NCBI RefSeq assembly: GCF_036565765.1
Contig: NZ_DATCXP010000008.1
DNA from: Terrimesophilobacter sp036565765
Lineage (GTDB): Bacteria; Actinomycetota; Actinomycetes; Actinomycetales; Microbacteriaceae
DNA length: 10,348 nucleotides
Strand: one strand, 5' to 3'
The position numbers and the translations under genes are program-made. Shown here in pieces: positions 5,524 through 10,348 of this stretch (positions are counted from its first letter, which is position 1; every line of letters starts with the position of its first letter). The notes under the pieces were generated by a model. It made no database searches. It saw only the letters and a list, made by a program, of their open reading frames with translations, and was not told where the DNA came from.

Positions 5524-6723
5524 CTACTGCGGCGACACCTGGTCCGCCAGGTACCGCCCGATGGGAAAGGCCGCGGTGGCCGCCGGCGAAGGGGCATTGA
5601 GCACATGAGTCGTACGGGCGGTGCGTTCGATGAGGAAATCCTGCAGGAGGGTTCCGTCGCGACGCACGGCCTGAGCGCGGATGCCCGCCTCGCGCGGCAG
5701 AAGATCACGCGACGTCACTGACGGCGCGTACTTCTGCACCTCCTTGACGTAGCTTGATCGGAGCAGCGAGTTCCGCACCTCCCTAGCCGCGGTGCCGATG
5801 TTGTTCGCCGCCACCCGCCACAGCCCGGGGAACCGGGCGTACTCCAGCACATCCCTCGGGCTGACCGAGAACTTCGGGTAGCCCTCGCGCGACAGCCCAA
5901 GCACGGCAGACGGCCCGACCGTGATGTCGCCGCCGATCGTCGGACTGATGTGAACGCCCAGGAAGGGCAGCTCAGGGTCAGGGATCGGGTAGATCAGGCT
6001 CCCGACGAATCGTCCCCGCTTTTCAGACAGCACAAAGTACTCCCCGCGAAAAGGGATGATCTGCACATCCGTCTTCACTCCGGCGAGCCTGGCAAGGCGA
6101 TCGGCCTGCAGCCCGGCGCACACCACAAGATAGGAGGCGTCCACCCGCAGTGTAGGAGTCATGACGACAACCTCGTCCTCGGTTTCCGTGATGGCGGTGA
6201 CTATTGTGCCCAGATGGATGGCGACGCCTGCCTTCTTGAGGCCATCGAGGATGGCGAGGCTCACCTTCGTGTAGTCGACGATGCCGGTGCTGGGGATGAA
6301 GAGCGCCTCCAGTCCGCTGACGTTCGGTTCGCGACGCCTCAGCTCGGCACCGGAAACCCTCTCCGAGGAGAGCCCGTGGATCGCAGCCCGCTCCTCGAGG
6401 GCCTTGAGCCTGCCGACCTCCAGATCGTTGGTGGCGACCAGGAATTTGCCGCAGACATCGACGGCGATGCCGTTCTCCTGGCAGAAGGCCGTTGTCGCCG
6501 CGGTTCCCTCGATGGCGAATTGGGCCTTGAGGCTGCCAGGGGCGTAGTAGATGCCGGAATGGATCACGCCGGAGTTGTGGCCGGTCTGGTGCCGCGCCGG
6601 GGCGTCTTCCTTCTCGAGCACGGCGACCGTCGCCCCTGGGTGCTGTTCGACGAGCGCCTTGGCCGTCGCCAGCCCAACGATGCCGCCGCCGATGACGCAG
6701 AAATCTACCTGAGTGGTGTTCAT
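5524..6723 (-). CDS. lhgO: L-2-hydroxyglutarate oxidase/dehydrogenase, FAD-dependent
   Basis: LhgO oxidises L-2-hydroxyglutarate to 2-oxoglutarate, passing electrons through FAD to the respiratory quinone pool or to oxygen. It repairs a side product of malate dehydrogenase and, in some bacteria, completes glutarate catabolism. The 399 residues match the family length. The N-terminal Rossmann motif VIGGGIVGLATA (10-21) and Glu37 (VAVLEKE) bind FAD. HQTGHNSGVIHSGIYYAPGS (45-64) is the hallmark LhgO/DAO-family segment, and FRGEYFVL (225-232), IYPIPDPELPFLGVH (244-258) and GDITVGPSAVLG (265-276) follow. The C-terminal HVLNAPSPAATAAFPIG (373-389) closes the FAD site. ATG 6723 has only a weak ribosome site. 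It lies 94 bp downstream of the aldehyde dehydrogenase gene on the same strand and may be partly co-transcribed. No CsiD glutarate hydroxylase gene is present in the window. Confidence 0.93.
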   Translation of the reverse strand: MNTTQVDFCVIGGGIVGLATAKALVEQHPGATVAVLEKEDAPARHQTGHNSGVIHSGIYYAPGSLKAQFAIEGTAATTAFCQENGIAVDVCGKFLVATNDLEVGRLKALEERAAIHGLSSERVSGAELRRREPNVSGLEALFIPSTGIVDYTKVSLAILDGLKKAGVAIHLGTIVTAITETEDEVVVMTPTLRVDASYLVVCAGLQADRLARLAGVKTDVQIIPFRGEYFVLSEKRGRFVGSLIYPIPDPELPFLGVHISPTIGGDITVGPSAVLGLSREGYPKFSVSPRDVLEYARFPGLWRVAANNIGTAAREVRNSLLRSSYVKEVQKYAPSVTSRDLLPREAGIRAQAVRRDGTLLQDFLIERTARTTHVLNAPSPAATAAFPIGRYLADQVSPQ

Positions 6724-6769
6724 GAGCCGCTTGCCTCGTGTGGAGGGTCTGATTCCACGAAGGATGCCG

Positions 6770-6775
6770 ATTATG
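6770..6775 (-). promoter_or_regulatory. Possible -10 box upstream of lhgO
   Basis: CATAAT on the minus strand matches TATAAT at five of six positions and lies 46 nt before the lhgO ATG, in the 94-bp gap after the aldehyde dehydrogenase gene. The spacer looks AT-richer than its surroundings here. No convincing -35 is seen, so lhgO may have its own promoter as well as read-through. Confidence 0.38.
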
Positions 6776-6817
6776 CCAGCAGAGAGGAGGTAACCGCCAG
6801 AGCCGCCTCAGCTGGGA

Positions 6818-8368
6818 TCAGCGCCGACGAACGGCCTTGAGCGCGCGCAGCAGCAGGAGCATGACACCGCTCAGCCTCGCGAACTCGGCGCCCGTGCGGG
6901 GAAGCGTGAGCAGGCCGGTCGAGCCCGCGACGGTCCGCGCGTCAACGAAACGCAGGAGCCCCTCCGGTCCGTTGCGGCGGCCAAGCCCGGACTGCTTCAT
7001 CCCGCCCATCGGCGCATCGATCGAGGAGAACGAAGCACGGTAGCCCTCGTTGATGTTCACGCTTCCGGCGTCGATCGAGGCCGCGATCTCGCGGGCGCGC
7101 CGGCGCGAACCGCTGAAGATCGACGCGTTGAGCCCGAACGGGCCCGAGTTCGCCGCGAGCACCGCTTCCTCCACGCTGTCAACGACGGTGATCGCGACGA
7201 CCGGACCGAACGTCTCCTTGCCGGAGCAGGTCATGTCCTCCGTCACGCCGGTCAGCACGGTCGGCTCATAGAACAACGGGCCGAGGTCCGGGCGCGCCCT
7301 GCCCCCGGTGAGGATCGTCGCGCCCTTCTTCACGGCGTCGTCGACGTGGTCCTTGACGCGCTCGAGCTGGCTCGGCAGAGTGAGCGATCCGACATCCGTC
7401 GTGTAGTCGAACGCCGGACCCTGCACGAGAGCCGCTGTGCGGGCCGTGAACTCCGCGGTGAACGCCTCCGCGACGGCGGAGTGCACGTAGATGCGCTCGA
7501 TCGAGACGCACAGCTGCCCGAGGGAGGCGAAGCAGGCGTACACGGCGTTTCTCGCCGCCTTCACGGGATCGACGTCGTCGAGCACGATCATCGGATTCTT
7601 CCCGCCGAGTTCAAGGCTCGCCCCGCGCAGCGCCTCGGCTGCCCGGATGCCGACCTTGGTTCCGGTCGCGGTCGAGCCGGTGAAGCACAGATAGTCGGAG
7701 TGGTCGTTGACCGCGTCGCCGATCTCGGAGCCGTCCCCGGTGACGACCGCCCAGAGATCGGCCGGGACACCCGCGTCGATGAACGCGCGCCGGGCCGCGA
7801 GGATGCTCAGCGCTCCCTGATCGTCGGCCTTCTGCAGAACGGCGTTGCCGGCGGCGAGCGCGGGGATGACATCCATGACGGAAAGGCTCAGCGGGTAGTT
7901 CCATGGCGTGATCACGCCGACGAGACCCTTCGGACGGTAGCCGACGCAGGTGGAGATGACGGTCGGGATGCCGCCCCTGCGGCGCTTCGTCCTCAGCACG
8001 CCCCGCGCGGAGACCGCGTAGTAGCGCGTGACGTTTGCGGCCTGAAACAGCTCCTCGAAGGCCTGGCCCCTCGTCTTCCCGGTCTCGGACTGGATCGCAT
8101 CGAGGAGGAGTTCCCGGTGCTCCAGCAGCAGGTCGTGGGCCCTCAGCAGAACGGCACGCCGGTGGGCGAATCCGGCCGCCTGCCAGCCGAGCTGGGCGAC
8201 ATGCGCGCGGCCGGCCGCGGAGGCGACATCCGGCACCGAACTGTACGGAAGATCGTGGAGCTTTTCTCCGGTGAAAGGGGCGTTCACCGCGCGACGGCTC
8301 GCGTTCGATGAGCTGAGATCGCGGTCGAGGTCTTCGGCGACCCCGCGCGGCAATGGTGTTCCGGGCAT
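6818..8368 (-). CDS. gabD2: NAD(P)-dependent aldehyde dehydrogenase, GabD2 type (succinate-semialdehyde dehydrogenase-like)
   Basis: This 516-residue enzyme oxidises an aldehyde to a carboxylate with NAD(P)+. It resembles M. tuberculosis GabD2 (Rv1731) along its length. Landmarks are ITPWNYPLSLS (153-163), the cofactor-binding Lys180 in AVLQKADDQ, the glycine turn CFTGSTATGTKVG (228-240), general base Glu253 in LELGGKNPM, nucleophile Cys287 in GQLCVSIERIYV, and ETFGPVV (385-391) near the nicotinamide ribose. The C-terminus ends in a hydrophobic stretch, VMLLLLRAL (502-510), with a basic tail KAVRRR, which could contact membrane. The frame stays open far upstream, but the family N-terminus begins at ATG 8368, which has TAGCGT 7 nt upstream. 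The annotated semialdehyde substrate is family-based; neighbours suggest a fatty aldehyde as an alternative. Confidence 0.92.
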   Translation of the reverse strand: MPGTPLPRGVAEDLDRDLSSSNASRRAVNAPFTGEKLHDLPYSSVPDVASAAGRAHVAQLGWQAAGFAHRRAVLLRAHDLLLEHRELLLDAIQSETGKTRGQAFEELFQAANVTRYYAVSARGVLRTKRRRGGIPTVISTCVGYRPKGLVGVITPWNYPLSLSVMDVIPALAAGNAVLQKADDQGALSILAARRAFIDAGVPADLWAVVTGDGSEIGDAVNDHSDYLCFTGSTATGTKVGIRAAEALRGASLELGGKNPMIVLDDVDPVKAARNAVYACFASLGQLCVSIERIYVHSAVAEAFTAEFTARTAALVQGPAFDYTTDVGSLTLPSQLERVKDHVDDAVKKGATILTGGRARPDLGPLFYEPTVLTGVTEDMTCSGKETFGPVVAITVVDSVEEAVLAANSGPFGLNASIFSGSRRRAREIAASIDAGSVNINEGYRASFSSIDAPMGGMKQSGLGRRNGPEGLLRFVDARTVAGSTGLLTLPRTGAEFARLSGVMLLLLRALKAVRRR

Positions 8369-8375
8369 GTGGCCA

Positions 8376-8385
8376 ACGCTACACT
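8376..8385. promoter_or_regulatory. Overlapping divergent -10 boxes serving the dehydrogenase and the symporter
   Basis: The two ATGs are only 24 bp apart (8369-8392). On plus, TACACT (8380-8385) lies 7 nt before the symporter ATG. On minus, TAGCGT (8381-8376) lies 7 nt before the dehydrogenase ATG. The two boxes share the same TA base pairs at 8380-8381. Neither gene has a Shine-Dalgarno, and both predicted starts fall on or next to the start codon, so both mRNAs are probably leaderless. The -35 regions would lie inside the opposite coding sequences. Confidence 0.6.
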
Positions 8386-8392
8386 CTCGTAA

Positions 8393-9754
8393 ATGACCGC
8401 AACGGAGCGCTCCGAGAGCACCATCAGCCTCAGTCGCAGGACGATCGCGAGCTACGCGATCGGTTCGCTCGGCACCGGGGGATTCGCCACCCTGCCAGGA
8501 CTCGTGCTCGTGTACTACCTCACCGACACGCTCGGGGTGACCGCGCTCGTAGCGGGAATCCTCGTGACCGTCGCCAAGGTGTGGGACGTCGTGATCGACC
8601 CGGTCATCGGCGGAAGGAGCGACCTCAGCCTCGCCCGCACCGGCTCGCGGCGGCGGTTCATGATGCTCGGCGCCGTTCTGCTGCCGGTGTTCTTCATCCT
8701 GACCTTCGCCGTGCCGTCCGGCATGCCGCCCCTCGCGGCCGGGCTGTGGGTTCTCGTTGCGTTCCTCCTCGCCGCGACCGCGTTCAGCCTGTTCCAGGTG
8801 CCGTACATCGCGCTCCCCGCAGAGCTCTCCGAGGGATACGACGAACGCACCCGCCTGCTCACCTGGCGCGTCGTTGTGTTGACCCTCGCGATCCTGCTGT
8901 TCGGTGCAGGCGGCCCAGCGCTGCGCAGCCTGGGCGGGGGAAGCAATTATCTCGGCTACCTGCTCATGGCCGTCGTTGCCGGGCTCGTGATCGGCGGCGG
9001 GATGTTCGCCTCGAGCTTCGTGGCGAAGAAGGCGATGACCATAGTCTCGGAGCAGAAGCCGGCCTCGGTCCGCGAGAACTACGCCGCAGGCATCCGGGCG
9101 TTGAAGCGCAGCCAGCCGTTCCGAGCGCTTCTGCTCACCTTCCTGCTGCAGGGGCTCGCAACGGGCCTCATGCTCGCCGGTGCTCAGTATGTCGCGACCT
9201 GGGTGCTCAAGAGCGAGGATGCCGTCACGTTTCTGTTCATCGCCCTCATCGCGCCGGCTCTCCTCGCGGCACCGCTCTGGGGGGCGGTGGCCCGGCGCAT
9301 CGGCAAGGAGCACGGTTTCGCGATCGCCAGCGCGCTGTTCGGAGTCGCCGCGCTCAGTCTCGTCGGCCTGCTGTGGGCGCCGGGCGCGTGGGTGTACCTG
9401 CCGGTTGCGCTCGCCGGCGCGGGCTACGCCGGGATGCAGTCGCTGCCCATGGCGATGCTGCCGGACGTGATCTCGCACGACGCCGTCACGAGCGGTGAGG
9501 GGCAGGCCGGAACGTTCGGCGGCATGTGGACCGCGGGGGAGACGACCGGAATGGCGCTCGGCGCGACCGCACTCACGATCGTGCTCGCCCTCTCGGGGTA
9601 CGCGGAGTCGGTCGCCGGCACTGTCGTCGTACAGTCGGCGTCGGCGGTCGCCGGCATCGTGCTGAGCTTCAGCGTCGTCCCGGCCGCGATCATCGCTGTG
9701 AGTCTCGTGTCGCTCGCCCGGTACCGGCTGCGCAAGGAGCACGTGAACCCGTGA
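8393..9754 (+). CDS. MFS_2/GPH-family cation-coupled symporter (MelB/MFSD2-like)
   Basis: This 453-residue transporter has about twelve membrane helices. It carries GPH-family (PF13347) marks: YYLTDTLGV (41-49), then AKVWDVVIDPVIGGRSD (61-77) with Asp65 and Asp69 spaced like the two cation-site aspartates of MelB helix II. The basic loop SRRRFM (85-90) is followed by FQVPYIALPAELSEGYDERT (134-153), where MelB-type proteins have (N/D)(I/V)PY; here Gln135 takes the acidic or Asn position. The second half contains the central loop (about 210-240) and SLPMAMLPDVISHDA (350-364). The family imports sugars or, in MFSD2A/B, lysophospholipids and sphingosine-1-phosphate. The substrate is not readable from sequence, but coupling to an S1P-lyase-like gene (overlapping stop and start) favours a lipid or amine. 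Its start has TACACT 7 nt upstream. Confidence 0.9.
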   Translation: MTATERSESTISLSRRTIASYAIGSLGTGGFATLPGLVLVYYLTDTLGVTALVAGILVTVAKVWDVVIDPVIGGRSDLSLARTGSRRRFMMLGAVLLPVFFILTFAVPSGMPPLAAGLWVLVAFLLAATAFSLFQVPYIALPAELSEGYDERTRLLTWRVVVLTLAILLFGAGGPALRSLGGGSNYLGYLLMAVVAGLVIGGGMFASSFVAKKAMTIVSEQKPASVRENYAAGIRALKRSQPFRALLLTFLLQGLATGLMLAGAQYVATWVLKSEDAVTFLFIALIAPALLAAPLWGAVARRIGKEHGFAIASALFGVAALSLVGLLWAPGAWVYLPVALAGAGYAGMQSLPMAMLPDVISHDAVTSGEGQAGTFGGMWTAGETTGMALGATALTIVLALSGYAESVAGTVVVQSASAVAGIVLSFSVVPAAIIAVSLVSLARYRLRKEHVNP

Positions 9755-10348
9755 TGTTCCAGGAACCGCCTGTGGACATCCTGGCCAGGCTGCAGGAGCT
9801 GCGCAACGCGGACGCGCCGACCCACGGCGGGCACGTGCTCTCCTATGTGTACGACAGCGGGCTGGCCGAGCTCGATGAACTGGCCGCGGCGGCGATCCGG
9901 ATGGTACAGCCGGTCAACGGTCTCGACCCGACGACGTTCACCTCCGTGGCCACGATGGAGCGCGAGGTGCTCGGGTTCGCGCGGAGCATCCTGGGCGGTG
10001 ATGAGAATGTGGTGGGCACGGTCACCAGTGGCGGGACGGAGAGCTGCCTGCTCGCCGTGAAGACCGCGCGCGATGCCTGGCGGGGCTCCTGGCATCCACC
10101 CGGCACCGTGCCGCGCCTGCTCGCGCCGGTCACCGCGCATGCGGCGTTCCAGAAGGCCGCCCACTATTTCGGACTCGAGCTCGACCTCGTGCCGGTCGGC
10201 CAGGACGGCACGGTTGCCGCCTCCGCGCTCGCGGAGCGGATGGGCGACGACGTCGCACTGGTCGTGGTCTCGGCCCCCGGTTACCCGTTCGCGGCGCTCG
10301 ACCCGATCGAAGCGGTTGCGGCGGCCGCCGCGGAGCGTGGGATCGCCT
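9754..10348 (+). CDS. PLP-dependent lyase/decarboxylase, sphingosine-1-phosphate lyase-like, N-terminal part
   Basis: The first 198 residues of a fold-type I PLP enzyme of the group II decarboxylase/sphingosine-phosphate lyase superfamily are present; the 3' part, including the PLP lysine, lies beyond the window. Residues THGGHVLSYVYDSG (23-36) and a Gly-rich approach lead to TSVATMEREVLGFARSILGG (63-82). The phosphate-binding TSGGTESCLLAVKTARD (91-107) follows, then TAHAAFQKAAHYFGLEL (127-143) with the His129 expected to stack on PLP, and VVSAPGYPFAALDPIE (171-186), which matches the SAPxYPxGxxDPI pattern of S1P lyases. Related L-amino-acid decarboxylases are the main alternative. The ATG overlaps the symporter stop by one base (TGATG); an in-frame GTG at 9751 has better spacing from AAGGAG (9734-9739). 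The two genes are clearly coupled. Confidence 0.87.
   Translation, partial: MFQEPPVDILARLQELRNADAPTHGGHVLSYVYDSGLAELDELAAAAIRMVQPVNGLDPTTFTSVATMEREVLGFARSILGGDENVVGTVTSGGTESCLLAVKTARDAWRGSWHPPGTVPRLLAPVTAHAAFQKAAHYFGLELDLVPVGQDGTVAASALAERMGDDVALVVVSAPGYPFAALDPIEAVAAAAAERGIA

Noticed and set aside
5950..6840. A 296-codon plus-strand frame opposite lhgO
   Set aside because: It is antisense to an intact LhgO, has no domain match, and its composition reflects the complementary codons.
8369..9742. A long minus-strand open frame running without a stop from 9742 through the aldehyde dehydrogenase gene, about 974 codons
   Set aside because: The part before 8368 is antisense to the symporter and translates to low-complexity Arg/Glu/Gly/His-rich protein typical of a GC-rich shadow frame. 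The family N-terminus and a -10 box fix the start at 8368.
9424..10164. A 246-codon minus-strand frame across the symporter-lyase junction
   Set aside because: It is antisense to two well-supported genes and its translation has no motif.

Overview
The window is high-GC with densely packed genes and reads as an actinobacterial chromosome, probably Micrococcales and perhaps Microbacteriaceae (inference). Supporting points are an actinobacterial-type DapD, a DUF3117 miniprotein, a TatB with the actinobacterial C-terminal signature, a GabD2-type dehydrogenase, and several TANNNT -10 boxes lying 6-7 nt before a start codon with no Shine-Dalgarno, the usual layout of leaderless mRNAs. From memory, the gene content and order of the left half recall the Mycobacterium tuberculosis dapD-dapE...Rv1211...Rv1220c...tatB interval.

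Layout: 1-206 is the 3' end of a YeiH-family membrane protein, convergent with dapD (277-1230, minus). dapD and dapE (1426-2490, plus) diverge from a 195-bp spacer filled with a palindromic direct-repeat cluster. dapE overlaps a PIG-V-like mannosyltransferase gene (2472-3704). A DUF3117 gene with its own promoter (3809-3985) faces a Nudix hydrolase (3992-4444, minus), which lies 2 nt downstream of an Rv1220c-like O-methyltransferase gene (4447-5079, minus). The methyltransferase diverges from tatB (5141-5500, plus). tatB converges on lhgO (5524-6723, minus) across a hairpin that starts inside tatB. Upstream of lhgO on the same strand lies a GabD2-like aldehyde dehydrogenase (6818-8368, minus). 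It diverges over only 24 bp from an MFS_2/GPH symporter (8393-9754, plus), which is coupled to a sphingosine-1-phosphate-lyase-like PLP enzyme (9754 to the window edge).

Functionally, the left half is housekeeping: lysine/diaminopimelate synthesis, envelope glycosylation, Tat export and nucleotide housekeeping. The right half (LhgO, aldehyde dehydrogenase, MFS_2 symporter, PLP lyase) looks catabolic. The transporter-lyase-dehydrogenase trio is the best candidate for an uncharacterised pathway: uptake and cleavage of a phosphorylated sphingoid base or similar amino-alcohol lipid, followed by oxidation of the aldehyde. The substrate is inferred only. I see no mobile element, CRISPR array, tRNA or rRNA. 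No stretch over 300 bases lacks a gene; the longest is the 195-bp dapD-dapE spacer.
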